64,000 bases of DNA, from contig QKWP01000002.1 in NCBI GenBank assembly GCA_003550325.1, forward strand, positions 176,681 through 240,680, in the 5' to 3' direction. The notes beneath the pieces were generated by a model. That model made no database searches, was not told the DNA's origin, and worked only from the letters and a program-made list of their open reading frames with translations. Position numbers and translations under genes: made by a program. This document shows positions 10,931-23,899 of the stretch, one piece after another. Numbering within the stretch: position 1 is the stretch's first letter; every line of letters begins with the position of its first letter. Source of the stretch: Gigaspora rosea (taxonomy: Eukaryota > Glomeromycota > Glomeromycetes > Diversisporales > Gigasporaceae).

Positions 10931-13383
10931 ATTAGAGATAAACAACAAAACTTGTATTACAAGTCTAACTTTTATAGCGATATTTGGGCCTTGACCACTT
11001 TACACAACATAAACTCTAACTATATTAAGGAAAAGGAATTACTCCGCAGCCTTCGCAATACCAACTTCCTTCAAAAACCTGTTGCAGACTATGTTAGCAA
11101 CACACCATTACATGAACCTGTCAACGACGACACAAGAGAAAACTGGATACCAATAGAAACCGATAAAGAAGACGATCAATACTCCAACGAACAACCTAAC
11201 AAAAGAAATCGTAGCCGTCATACTGCCCACCTGATAGAAACTTCCAATAACCTATATGCGCCTTTACTCTCAGACCCATCACTCGAAAAAATCCATTCAG
11301 AAAGTGGCGATCCTAGTTTACCCTTGTCAACTTCCGAAATGACGTCACAGGACGATCACCCATTAAAACAACCCACTTTAGTCAAACCCCCAACCCAGAA
11401 CCCGATCACATCACCCCAATTTGTACTCCAACAAAATATTTCCACGCAGAATGATCCCAGCACCTCAAAACAACCCACTTTAGTCAAACCCCTGACCCAG
11501 GACCCGATCCCACCATCCCAAATTGTATCCCAACAAAATACTCCCACGCAGAATAAATCCGGCACCTCCAATACTATGGAAATAATCGACTCAAATCAGG
11601 ACCCCGACCTCGGAAAGGACACCTCATCGACTGGAACTATTACAGAATCTGAAGATACCTCAAAAACCTATAGTCAAGCACTCACAGGATGGGCATCTCT
11701 ACCACTACCCGACGCACTCAACATCCCGACCTTGTTAAAACTATCAAAACTTGGACCGAATCGATCCTGCTTACTTTATCCGACATGAAGATAGACCTTT
11801 TCGATCAAAACCTTTGGACAAAAGACAAGATTATCGAGGCCTTTGCAATGCTCCTACTTCTTGAACAACTTATTAAACATAAGCTGCAAACCAAACCAAC
11901 CCTAGAAACCATCCCTCCTGCCATAGAAGCCAATTATTCTACAAAGACTGGGCCTTTTTCCGGACCTTTACCAGGTGACATGACACCCGTCCCCCATATC
12001 AACGACAATTTGTCACCTTGCTGAATAATGCTACAGAAAAATTCAGAAAACAAAATGAAGCTTACGTCATTAACAAAATCAACCGAGACCAAATCTTTGA
12101 CCTACTCAAAAAGAAACTAGCAATTGACTTCTGGACAAACGAGGAATTCACCAACTTAAACCCATATGAAATTGCCCATTATACACTATACTTAGCAGGC
12201 TTCGCAAAAATCAAAATCTGCCTAGAATTCGAAGCCTTACAAAAATTAATAGCCAACATCAAAACGAACTTGCTACAAAAATTGCCAAACACACCTGACG
12301 GGATAGACAAACAACTCAAAGATGCTCTACCTTTCTCACTCCCACTTGAAGACCGCAGACAAATTCGAGCTGTTGCCATTATCTTACACCAAGCCTTCAC
12401 CTTCGAACTCCTTCCTGAAACATATATTGCTGATAACAGGACCTCCTTACCGGCACACACAGCTGACCTAAATGAAGCAACCAAAGACATCTTCCCAATT
12501 ACTACACAAGATGAACTAAAGAAGTTAGGACAACACAAACAGAGTCTTCAGGAGTACTACATTTTTAGTTGCATACCCTCTATATACTTCGCCCTACCAC
12601 CGAGAAAACCTCCCTTACCACTAACCCCCAAGACCTCATCTCTCAATTACAAAGCCTATTTCCTTTCTACCCTACCAGTGGTGACCACTTCCGAGAAAAC
12701 GTTAGACGCCTAAGAGCGGTATACACCTTTCATACCCTACCTAATGATTACCTAATTAGCAAAAAAAGACTACCGGCGAACCCGGAACAACTCAGCCTAA
12801 AGGAATTCTCCTATCCTATCAATAACATGGAAACACTATTAAACTTTTTCCAAATACTTCCTAAGTTCTATGCGAGACCAGACCCTCTTCCAAAAGCATA
12901 TGTTTCTTTTAACTACTCTGAAAAACCGGATCTCCTACTTGACCCAATCCAAGTGACAAAAGTAAACTTGACGCTACCTATAAAACACTGAAAGAGCTAA
13001 CAATCGCTGCACGAGCCTTGAGACAACACTACTTCTTCCAATCGATCCCCAGTGAATGGATCGAAATACCTCCCCCGGAGGTCTTCTCAGATGACCTTCC
13101 CAAACTACCATTCAACAATAACCAAATTAACAAAAACATAAAAGAAAGGGTCCCTTCCCCTTCCCTAACTTTTTCTATTACTAAGCAATCTGATGTCCCA
13201 AAGGCAATTGAACTCCTAAGAGAGTTCTTTACTTTCGATTTCCTCCCTGACCTACTCTTCAACGCCCCCACTCTAACTCCTCCAAGTTGGAACCTTTTTG
13301 GAAATCACCTCCCACCAACTGAAGATATCGACATGACTCCATTAGAGTCAAACGAGAACAACTCTACCCCTATTAATAAGTGA
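10931..13383 (+). pseudogene. LINE ORF1, frameshifted
   Basis: First-ORF protein of the LINE, presumably the RNA-binding partner of the ORF2 enzyme. No CCHC knuckle or RRM was recognised. The frame is open from 10931; ATT there may be a decayed ATG, and the next codons give RDKQQNLYYK. Readable blocks are 10952-11788, 11689-12024, 12018-12713, 12569-12991 and 13018-13383, so about four frame changes or stops. Residues encoded near 11365-11575 form a 34-residue Pro/Gln/Thr tandem pair (QPTLVKP start, 102-bp period). The C-terminal half repeats a module of the form aromatic-x-F-x-x-LP followed by a Pro-rich stretch, near 12395, 12543, 12709, 12837, 13015 and 13211. It ends at TGA 13381-13383. 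Confidence 0.75.
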
Positions 13384-13390
13384 TCATTTA

Positions 13391-16300
13391 ATGCCACAAC
13401 CTCAGAACACTCTTACCCATTTACAAATACCAACACCAAACCAAAACAACTTATATAACTTCAAAGAAAAAATAAACATAGCCACTCATAACATTAGAGG
13501 AATTAACAATCTTACTAAACTTCATCTCTGGATAGACTTCTGCCTACAAGAAAAACTACATATCATTAGTCTTATGGAAACCAAATTAAAAAACAACCCC
13601 AATGCTACTACCAATCCACACTACAAAATCTTCACCTCTAACTACCATCCCACTTTAACACAAAGTAGAGAAACCAGCTTGGGCACGGCAATACTCGTCC
13701 ATAATACTATACAACCATACATACACGATATAAACACTCTCCCGAGTACAGTTATATACATCGACTTCTTTTTCTCCGGCAATAAAACTTGGGTCATATC
13801 GATATACCTACCCTCCAATAACAACGAACTGTCCACTCGTACGCAAAAACAAATATCACTTTGGACTGTGGAAACTAAAAAGAAAAATTGGCATATTCTC
13901 CTTTTGGGAGACTTCAACGACAATCTTGACACCCACAAAAAGAATAAACTACCGCTCTTCTCCGATTTGTTTTCAAACAACCTTACTAGTCTGTTAAATT
14001 TTCACAAAATTTTAGAACCAACCTGGCAAGGTCAAGGCCTTAACTCCCAAATTGACGATATCTGGACCTCACCCCAAATCCTTTTAGATTTTGACCATCC
14101 ACAATTGACTGACCCAACAGGCATATCCGATAGCGATCATAAAATATTGACCACGACCTGGTACACAAATTTCATCCCAATAGTACCTCGAAACAAAAAG
14201 AAGAAATGGAAAACCTTCTGCTATAAAAAAGCAACGACCGAAGACTATGAGAATTTCCGTAACAAGACACCTACTCTACTAAGAAATGCCAATTTCACAC
14301 CCAACATAACCAATTCCAATCAATTAAATAAAAGCTGGAATTTGTGGTCAAATGCAATTCAACAAGCGGCAAATCGTCACATTAAAACACATAAACAAAT
14401 GCATTCATTCCATTGCAACCTTTGCCAAACCTAATCTTCCCCCAGATGCACCACACTCACTTTCGACCATTAACAAACATCTGACTAAGGCCTTACAATC
14501 ATCACAACTTTCTCCTTTCTCCCTAACTTCTTTAGCTTTATCCGCCTCACTCCTCAACTCCCAAGACACCTACTACATAGCAACTCTCAAACACATTAAA
14601 GAAATTAAATCAATTATATGGAAAAGTAGAAATGCTGAAGTATACCTACAACAATCAGAAAAAATCAAATTCTACACCAATCGTCGCTACAATGATTTTA
14701 AGGATAATACTAGTAGAATGATAAACAGTATTCTAAAAAAAGGGAAAGACCATATTAATTTTGACAAAATCGTTACTCCAGACTCAGTAATTACGGACCC
14801 ATCAGAAATAAAAGACGCTACACAAACACATTTCAAGAACTGGACGAAACATAACCCGATGAACAAAGAATACTGGGAAAAATGGAAACCCTATTACGTA
14901 CCGAAAAAAGAAATCCGCCCGATGATATATGAAAACCTATTACTACCGTTTACAATAGAGAAACTCAATGACATCATCACGAAAGCGCCAGAACATAAAG
15001 CCACTGGACCAAATGCCATATCAAATGAATTGCTCAAACATCTCTCACTTCCCGCTTTAGAACAACTACTAAAAATCTTCAACGCATGCATACGGTTAGA
15101 GGAAGTCCCACAAGCTTGGCTAATGTCTAACATTTGGGCCATACCAAAGAAAGCACATTACAATTTCGATCTTAAAACCACTCGACCTATAACCCTAATC
15201 GATCACTCAAGAAAGATATTCACAAAACTCCTCACCAACAAACTTTCCGACACACTTTCGCGATACCAGGTTCTCTCGCCACTGAACTATGCAGCTTTAT
15301 CCTTCCAGTGTACCATCCAACCAATCACTCAACTCTCTTCAATTATCGAAACTGCTATTACCCAAAAACAAGAACTTTGGCTCTTACTACAGGACATGTC
15401 AAAAGCCTTTGACTCAATCCATATTCCTACTCTTAGGAAAGCCATGGAAAGGATCAAACTACTCACACCCTTTATAAATCTACTAACCTTTACACTTTCC
15501 AACCGCTCCAAACAAGTACTAACTAGCCTTGGTCATACCAACCCCTATGCTATAGAGGACGGAATAGACCAAGGGAAAACGATCTCTCCAATCCTTTGGA
15601 TTATTTACTATGACCCACTCATAACTCGCATCTCTACCGAACATACCGGATTCAAACGAACCCTCACTACAACTACCCAATCTAAAGAAATATATGCATC
15701 CATAATGGCCTACATAGACGACTCTATCTGGATCGCCCCAGACAAAACAGTCTTAGAAAACATCCTCACCACTGCTAACTCCTTTTACAAGCTAACAAAC
15801 ATAACCGTCAACCCCTCAAAATCGATCCTAACAACGAATTCCAAATTAAATGATAAAACAATAACATTTGACAACCAACCTATCTCAGCAATCCCTAACT
15901 CAAAACTGTTCAAATATCTTGGCGCATGGTTCTTACTCAATCCCAATCCCTTTTCATCTCAAAAAATCATCATGGCAAAATTCAAACAATGTATCGAAAC
16001 GATGAAAAGAGCAATCATCACAGAAAAACAAGCTATCTACCTAATCAACAACGTACTGACCCCAAGACTCGAATATAGATTATACAGTTCCTTTCTTACC
16101 CTAACCAACTAACCATCCTGACCAACTGTGGCACTAACCTGGTCAAATCCAAAGCAAAGCTATCAAGAGGAGTACCCAACTTTTTCCTCTTTTACCCGAA
16201 CATCTATGGCCTAAAAAACATTTCTACGCATCAACCAACCATACTGGCGAAGAACCTCCTAAAAAATATTAATCACCCCCAATTTGAGAACTCTTTTCTC

Positions 16301-18208
16301 AAATTCAGACTACAGGATCTACAGGACTTGACTAAAACACACTCACATATCTTCCATGAGATACCACTCTTCCCTAAAAACCAACTCTACATACATACCG
16401 CTCAATCAATCCTGGCAATTTACACTACCGATATTCAATTTATCCGCAATATTACAACCGACTGGCCAAAACCATTACCGAAGAGTGGTATATCAATTAA
16501 CGATATAATAATATATCATCTGAAATCCCACTATTTGAAAGAAAAGCTGAATCATCATGATATCAGATATATTGAACAATTTCTAAACTTCAACAACACA
16601 GAACTTCTTAACTAGCAGAATTTCAATCACAACATTGGAAAAATACCACCAGAAAGAACCCCTCAGTGGTTCACCGAAATCCAAGACCTCATCTTAAACA
16701 ACTCTAATCCCACAACACAATACATAAACCCGAACCCCTTCACCTTAACAAAATAGGAACCAGGAAAAACCCCATGGATAATTACTTCTGACCTAAAGAT
16801 TGGGAAAATTAGCCGTACTACAAATCAATTTGTCCATATTCATCACTACACAAAAAGCAATAACAATAGGGCAACCCATTGCCCAGGTTGTGAATTAAAG
16901 GACCCAACCCTCAAAAAGAAAAACTGTTACTTCATGCGTAACCAAAACTTTGTATACACAATACGAGTATCCTCTTGTAAAATCATACACACAGATCTCA
17001 ACGATATAAAATCAGCACTTACCACCAAACCCACTCAGGGCCCGTTCTGAAACCCTAACGACACCCACAAACACATCAGCCACAACATAACGACACACAC
17101 GCCCACTTATTGCTTTTTCGGACTTCCTAATGGAAACATGAAAAAAATTAACTAAACTTTACAACAAATCCCAACGAGCAGAAATCTACATCTTTACCAT
17201 ATCGCACGATAAGGATACCAATCAACCACTCGCAATATGACATTCCGAGATTCATTGATCACCTGGGGCTGCGCAAACAAACACTGGCCTAGTTCTGAAA
17301 ACGCAGCACTTACCTTATTCGCCTTTATATCTACAAGTTTCTTCCCCAGGACCAACATTTTAGTCTCTTCCAACAACCGTAAATTCATAACCCTAATATA
17401 ACAGGCATATAACAACCCACCCTACCGACTTCTATTCCTAGAAAAAAACCAATATGCTCTAACGCTAATTACTGTCAGAGCAATCGTCTCGAATTTAAAA
17501 CTAGAATTCCAATTCGATTAAGATCTATCCCGCCCTTAGAAAATAGACAACTTCCTAAAATTGGACATTACTCCCCAATATTACCTTCACAATAAATACA
17601 TTCCTACCCTCTACGACATACCGTGCACCTACAACCTCAAAATAATTCTAAAAGACACCACGAGTCTTACTAATCACGCACAATGGATAAACCAAAACAG
17701 AATTAGATACTGGGTTCACAACTACCCAGACATTCAAATTCGAGCTACTCTATCATACCTATCTTTCGAAGAAAGACTATTGTCATTATCTACTAACCCA
17801 GCTTTCTCTCAACTAAAGAATTTTAAAGTTAAATTACTAGCTAATGAACTCCCTACATTCGAAACACTTCACCATCGAAACCCAACAAAATATCAAGACT
17901 TCCGATGCCCACAATGCCGTTCGGCTCTAGAAACAATCGCACACCTAATCTCTTGCCTCTCTAACTCTTCTACTCTAACCTCACTCCTTAAAGATATTAT
18001 CAAAACCTTGGCCACCGAACTTGAACTAGATCTATACCAGCCAACAGACTTCATTGCCGCCTTTAAAGACCTCCATGTGAACAGAAATCTACCTCTTGGA
18101 TTTATCACAACCGCTACCCTAGCACTATTCATAAGACGACAAATACGCATCTGCCTTACACCACCTAATAACAAAAATGATCTACCACGAAATTTGGCTG
18201 CCTTCTAG
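13391..18208 (+). pseudogene. LINE ORF2: AP endonuclease, reverse transcriptase, RNase H-like, zinc knuckle
   Basis: The start ATG 13391 is 7 bases after the ORF1 stop. Endonuclease (13391-14200): NIATHNIRGIN, METK, GDFND, DDIW and SDSDH, the full catalytic set. RT (about 14900-16110): DMSKAFD (motif A), GIDQGKTISP (B), YIDDS (C), NPSK and YLGAWF. Then CPGCELKDP (near 16880), a decayed RNase H-like block (GCANKHWPSSE, near 17260) and the C-terminal knuckle CPQCRSALETIAHLISC (near 17900), ending at 18208. A +1 type frameshift lies near 14400, the frame changes again near 16090, and stops fall around 16613, 16755, 17047, 17150, 17400 and 17520. The active-site residues of endonuclease and RT are all still present, so this copy decayed relatively recently compared with the LINE at 22300-26366. 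Confidence 0.9.
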
Positions 18209-18541
18209 GCTATACCGACATGATGTAACAATTCTTCCGATGCCCTCTCCCCTAGATAGACAACTCCACTTCCATAACGAGACTAGCATACCCCACATAC
18301 CATTAACAATTACATAAACAAATACATCGCCCGTGGGCAATTTTTTCTATATTCTTTCGAAGACTGAGGTCTAGCGATCTTAGCACAGCTTAGGTCGAGA
18401 GTAAATCAGCTCTTACCCCTATTTCCCTAAAATTCTCTTTTAATGTATACGATGTATAATCCTATAAATTGAATTAATAAAGAATTAGAGGATAGACCTC
18501 GTTGTATAAAAAAAAAATAATAATAATAATATAACAAATAA

Positions 18542-20657
18542 TAATATTTTTTTATAACAAGCCTATATAATTTTTTATTTATTAAAACGTTAAATCTATT
18601 AATAAATTATAATTATGAAAAAATGTGTTTGTCACTATCAGTAACAGTCACTAGAGCATAATCAACCAATTAAATTGTGTAATATTAAGATCAAAACAAA
18701 ACAAAGTGTCAAAACTTACTATCATTAGAGTTGGGATAGTGTCAGAATTAGAGCTATAGATAGGGTTTGAGTGAAGCTTAGTATATAGTAAAATTTGCAA
18801 GAAATGTTTTTTTATAAAAAAAAGTAGTTTCATAGACAAATTGTTAGAAGTGATTTTTTAAAAAAATCCAAGTTTTTGCATTTTTCATATTATACATAAT
18901 CCTTTGATTTAATTGGTCGATCACACTTCGCAAATAGATTCACTCTATAATTATAAATAACTTTACAAATATATGAATCTAGTATATTGGAAATCACAAA
19001 AAATACAATACATAAAAAAATTTTTTTATAAAAATTTTATTATTAATTTAAAAAAAGAATACTGCTAAGAGAAGTGACAAAAATCAGGTAATTTTTTAGG
19101 GGAGAGAGGTAAAAAAAGTTGAAATTATATATAAGAACCTGACTATATATATATTAAAAAAGAGGGAAAGAGAGTAGGCCTCTGATAAAAAATAATCAGG
19201 TGATTAATGATACCGCCCTAAACAATTTTTAAATACTTATTAGATTTTTGTATATAAAAAAAATTAAACTATTAATTTTTTTAAATTTTTAATGCATTTT
19301 TTAAAATTTACTAAATCTAGTACAAAAGGGTAAATCCAATCTATTAAAATTAAATTAGTAAAAATTTTTCTGTTTAAAAATCAAATTCATTTGTTTATAT
19401 ATATTTGAATTTAATATATAATACGTTAATATATTATCTAGCACATTAACGAGCTTTCTAACACTACTAAGAGGGTACCAGAAATTATTTGATTTCCATT
19501 TACTACAGTATATAGCCTACTCCCTTCCCCCACCTGACTGGTTTAATAAACAATCAAATTTCGCGTATATTAAATTATTATTAAAAATATTTATAAACTT
19601 TAATAGTCAATAATAATAAATTATTAGTAACAAAAATCTATTCTGATCTTAGGATTCAGTAATTAGATTTTAATGATTTTGGTCTTGCTAGAATCCTCTT
19701 ATTGAGCTGATTATTTTGGTAGTTAAATCATCGAAATTGGCCCAGTAAATCAAAAGTTATTAACAATTAAAAATTAATTTTAATTGTTAATACAAGAGCT
19801 ATCTGTCAAAAAACTCTAATACAAATCTAATTGCTTTTCTTTTCAAAATGTTTTTTCTACTAATTCTCTAATTCTGTTAGTATTGCCTTTTAATAACATC
19901 TCTAGTAAGATCAGTATGTCATATTTTATACTTTAATTCTGATTTGGGGATAAAAACTGCTTCTAATGCTATAACTAAAACCTTCTTTTTAATATCTGTA
20001 TTTAGGTTTTAATTATTTTTTCTATTATCTTTGTTCTGAAAGCAGTTTGCCAAGTATTTGAAGTTTTTTTTCTGCATTTGAAACAAATTACTAAATAGTA
20101 CAAATTTAGTTAGTACAGTTTTTTTAAACTTATATTAGTAATAATCTATTTATATATTTGATTCTAAAACTCTAAATACTATTTTCAAATATGCTCCTTT
20201 TTTGTTTTTTCTAGTACTTTTTTAATAGTTTTTAAAAGACTTTTCAATTACTAAGCTCTACTTTTTTTTGTTTATTTCATCTTTATTGTTCTAAGTAAAA
20301 CACAATTTATATTATATACTACTGAAAATAGTTTCTTTATAAATGTTTTAACTGGGCCTTTTATTTTTAAATTATTTTACTCTAGCCTATAAAAAAGTTT
20401 TTAATTACTATTTTTAAACCTTTTATTAGAATTTTAACTTTTTCTTTTTTTTTGCTATTTTATCTGTTTTTTTATTTTCAATTACTTCTAAGTAGACATA
20501 ACTTGTACTACTGTATTTTTAAATCTAGTTGTTTTTCAAGCAATACTTTTCTTATAGTATCTACAATTAAGCTATTACTTATTTTAATCTAGTTACTAGT
20601 TCTTTTTGATCTTTTAATTCTGTTTAGAATTGCATTTGCACTGCACTATCCATATTA
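18542..20657. other. AT-rich region; faint minus-strand coding traces
   Basis: 18542-19600 shows no gene. From about 20650 down to 19750 the minus strand has short open pieces separated by stops (for example MDSAVQMQF, then TELKDQKELVTRLK), A-rich on that strand like the decayed LINE further right. It could be the remains of a neighbouring element's first ORF. Too degraded to assign. Confidence 0.35.
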
Positions 20658-21321
20658 AGGGGTCATCTAAAGCCAGGTGCGTTCATATGATAGAAAGCTA
20701 ATCAAATCGTAAAATTTGATTTTTATAGATCAGTCCAACAAAACAAAAACAAAGAAAAATAGTGAAAAATGCTAAAAATACAAAAATGAGTGTCTAAACT
20801 TGTTTAGGAGCATTAAGGGTAGGGTGAACATAGATCATTTTTTATATGATCTACGTGGTATATTAGATTTTTATATAATAAATAAAAAAATGCTTCTAAT
20901 AAATTTTTTTAAGGGTTTGACCAATTTGTATAAAATTTATATAATAGGTAGTTTTAAATAGTTTGTTTATAATAATGAAGTTTCGCAATATTCATTGCTT
21001 TAAAAAAAATTAACTTTACATATAATTAAATTTTTGTAGGACGCTATATGATTTTTGTAGGTTGTACAAAGAATTAATTGGTCAGATTATATGATGTTTA
21101 CATGTAAATCATATGATATCATATAAATTGGTTAAACAAAGTTGATCTACAATCGATTTTATATGAAATTGGAAATTTGTACACCCTACCCTTAATAAAA
21201 CATGTTAAGAAAACAATTTTACTTATAAATCAAGCCCTAAATTTAACCCTTAACTAACCTTACTCTAATTTTAATTAAATAATCAAAAATATATAAACGC
21301 ACCTAGCTTTAGCTATCCCCT
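20658..21321. mobile_element. Outer MITE with AGGGG termini, flanked by ATATTA
   Basis: Inverted ends of ~32 bp: left AGGGGTCATCTAAAGCCAGG, right (reverse complement) AGGGGATAGCTAAAGCTAGG, both continuing TGCGTT-ATAT. Both sides carry ATATTA (20652-20657, 21322-21327), a possible 6-bp duplication, though weak evidence in AT-rich DNA. Without the nested MITE at 20817-21191 it is about 285 bp. Confidence 0.65.
20813..21195. mobile_element. Nested MITE, TTAA-flanked GGGTAGGGTG family (copy 1)
   Basis: Body 20817-21191 with ends GGGTAGGGTGAAC and GTACACCCTACCC, flanked on both sides by TTAA (20813-20816, 21192-21195). It sits inside the AGGGG-ended MITE. A second copy lies at 52062-52576; both share ATAGATCATTTTT after the left end, an ATGCTNCTAATAAA block and a GGTTG-ACAAA...TTGGTCA block. 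TTAA duplication (piggyBac-like) or TA duplication with AGGG termini fits equally. Confidence 0.8.
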
Positions 21322-21327
21322 ATATTA

Positions 21328-22300
21328 ATAATTACTTTACTTATTTTTTATTCTGCCAATTTTTTAATAATGTTCTTCAAATTTTTTCTCTTTTTCTTTT
21401 ATTTAAAATAACTTTATTTATATACAAAATATTAGTCTTCTACTACTATCTTATATCTGGTTCTATTTGTTTTAATTTTTTAATTGTATTAATATAATTG
21501 CTATATCCAATTTTTTTACTCTAAAATGTCTAAGATCTATACCTAGCTAGTATATATCTTATTGTACTTTACTAGTTAGATATATTTCTAAGCTTCTCTT
21601 TTCTAACTTGCTTCCTTTTTTGCTTTTTTTTTCTTTTTGTGCTTCTATATTTAGTAAATTTTAGTTTTCTTTTGTATACTAATAAGCTTTAAATTCAGTA
21701 TACTTTTTATTTTTCTTTTTAATATAGTCAAGTACAGGTTTTTTTATTATTCTTTTTGAGATATACCTATTTTTTTTATTCTGATTGAACAAAATCTTTT
21801 ATTTTTCTAAAAGTGCTAACTAGTTTGTATTACTTCTTATATACTTCTTTTAAAGTTTTTTTTGTTCTTATACTTTTAAGAATAACCTTTTTGATTTTTT
21901 ATTTTAAGCTTTTTGACTTGCTACCAAATTAAAAGGTTTTTTTATTATTATTTGCTAATTGGTTTAAATACCAAATTTCTAGTTTTTTTTAAACTTTTTA
22001 TTCTTTTACTTTACCTTCTATTTTGTAGCAGTATATTAATTCTTATACTTATATTTAGAGCTTTCTTTATTTTCTATTTCTTTATATTATATTCTGAATA
22101 TATTTGAAATCTCAAAAACTTCACAAGTTTTAGAATCTTAGTATTAAGATTGTATACAAAATTGTCTTTAAAGTTCCTCTTTTTTTAAAGCCAAATTGGC
22201 TCTGAATACCTAGAGTTAGTTGTGCCTTCTTTATTCTTATTATAGCTAAGATCTCTAGAATTTCTATATTATTTATTCTTACTATCTATTTAACCAAAGC
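21328..22300. other. T-rich stretch, no assignable gene
   Basis: Strongly T-rich on the + strand. Minus-strand pieces are lysine/isoleucine-rich and interrupted by stops, possibly the 3' part of the decayed LINE to the right, but no motif anchors them. Confidence 0.35.
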
Positions 22301-22903
22301 TTGCTCCATATGTCTTTGTTAAAAGGATTTAACTCCAACTATATTTGTATATATAAATATATTGTTTGCTACTCTAAAAGCTATTCTGGCTTTATATTTT
22401 GCTAGTTTAATTATTGGTTGGTGCAGTTTTTTATAGATATTTCTACTCAATTAACTAGTTATAGCTTTGTATTTTAATCTTAGAAGGGTATCTTATTTTT
22501 AAAATATTTATTTGGCTTATTGAAATTTTTTTGTATGATATTTTACTAAATAATAAAACAATAATACCTTATTTCTAAGCCTTTCTTTATATAATTAATA
22601 TTGTTTTTGTACAAAAATCCAGACCTATAAAAAGTATACTGCTCTTTTACTTTTATTTGATTTGACTATTGCATTTTGTTCTTACTAGTTTTATTATCTA
22701 GTTCTTATCTTTTATATTAAAGTTTAAAGTTATTAGCTTTAATTTCTTTAGGTAACCTCTATATGATTTATTTGGTAAAACTTATTTATTTTTTGTAACT
22801 CTATCTAAGAGCTTGCTATAAATATTATATTATCTGTATATACCAAGCACTCTATTTTTAACAGTCTTTTTTTTTTATAACTATCTACTTTTAGTGACCA
22901 ATT

Positions 22904-23899
22904 TAGCTTTATTTTGTTTTTTTTTTCAGTTACAAGGTCTTTTTATTAAGCATAGTTATTATTACAACAGCCAAGATATATTGCATTGGATAACTACAAC
23001 TACCAAGCACCGAAACTTAGACTATTTTATCTACAATCTAAACCTACTAGAGTATCCTATATGTCCCACTCATATACTCAACCTGGTTTTTGCACTTTAC
23101 TTGTCCACTAATAGTACCTGTAGTGCTGCCGCCGCCAGATTCGTATCTCAAGCCACTTTTTAAATGCTGCTGCAACCTGGTCTGTATCTCAAGCCACTAC
23201 CTTCTTACTAGTATCTATAGTACGATACATGCCCTTACAAAGTTCACCAACCCCGGTACTTCATCCGTTCCTCTTCTGGTTACTTTCCAGTTGCTTTTCT
23301 TACCCCTACCTCGCTTTCTTTCACCCGGTTACATTCCTACTCCCAATCCGAGGACCTGGAAGGAGTGGTCTGCTATTGGCGAACCCAATGGGTTCCCTCT
23401 CCTTGGTACATGCTTCTGTAACACATGTCCTTTACTCTGGTGCGACTCCAGCAGTCTGATTGGTAAAGCCCCACCATAGGCCCTTTTGTCGTAAGTTTGC
23501 TTCTGGTCAGTCCACTTCTTGGTCAGTCTGCTTCTAGTCTGTTCCCATCCGATTTCTGTTTAAGTACAGTCGGAAGTCGGCTACCTCTTTGCTTGGGTCT
23601 TGCCAAGTATGGTTTCCTTTTGTCCTACGGTTCTGTGCATAACATAGCGCCTGCGCTCCCCAGGATCTATGCGCCCTGATTCTGTGCGTAACACAGCGCC
23701 AGAGCTCCCAATACGAGTTGGTGTAACCTAGAAAACAGATTTGTACATCTGTGCTCAGAGTCCAGGTTACCGTAACGCGGATAAATTTTTCAAAAATCGT
23801 CTCCGGTGGGATTTGAACTCTGTACTTTTTGTTACAACTACTTGGAGGAGTGACAACAATCCAACTACACTATGTTGCTACATCCTAGCTTTATTTTGT
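22904..23899 (-). mobile_element. Long tRNA-derived SINE (copy 3) with 14-bp target duplication
   Basis: Body 22918-23885 between identical TAGCTTTATTTTGT copies (22904-22917, 23886-23899). Read on the minus strand it starts GGATGTAGCAACATAGTG; the tRNA-like head has an A-box-like CATAGTGTAGTTGG and the B-box-like GAGTTCAAATCCC (near 23810-23822). The body is ~850 bp, GC-richer than the surroundings, and the tail is a poly-T run on the + strand at 22918. It inserted into the decayed LINE ORF2 between RT motifs B and C. The body differs from copies 1 and 2, so it is a related but distinct subfamily. Frames at 23090-23679 are not supported as genes. Confidence 0.8.

Larger units (their letters stand above)
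10861..18541 (+). mobile_element. Full-length LINE (Tad/I-like group) with 16-bp target duplication
   Basis: The element runs 10877-18525 (7.65 kb) between identical 16-bp copies ATAATATAACAAATAA at 10861-10876 and 18526-18541. It has a ~55-75 bp 5' leader, ORF1 (to 13383), ORF2 beginning 7 bases later (13391), about 300 bp of 3' UTR and an A-rich tail grading into (AAT)n at 18508-18525. Tail plus variable-length duplication is the hallmark of target-primed reverse transcription. Endonuclease, RT, RNase H-like and zinc-knuckle parts all remain readable. The clade call is inferred from the AP endonuclease + RT + RNase H order in a fungus. It is not intact: each ORF carries several frameshifts or stops. 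Confidence 0.9.

Noticed and set aside
18651-18839. 62-codon minus-strand frame
   Set aside because: AT-rich chance frame without motif or context.
21913-22107. Hydrophobic frame resembling a small membrane protein
   Set aside because: T-rich composition alone gives Phe/Leu/Ile codons; it overlaps a probable decayed LINE on the other strand.
22894-23679. Several + strand frames of 60-129 codons
   Set aside because: They lie inside the SINE bounded by a 14-bp duplication; overlapping frames with no motif.
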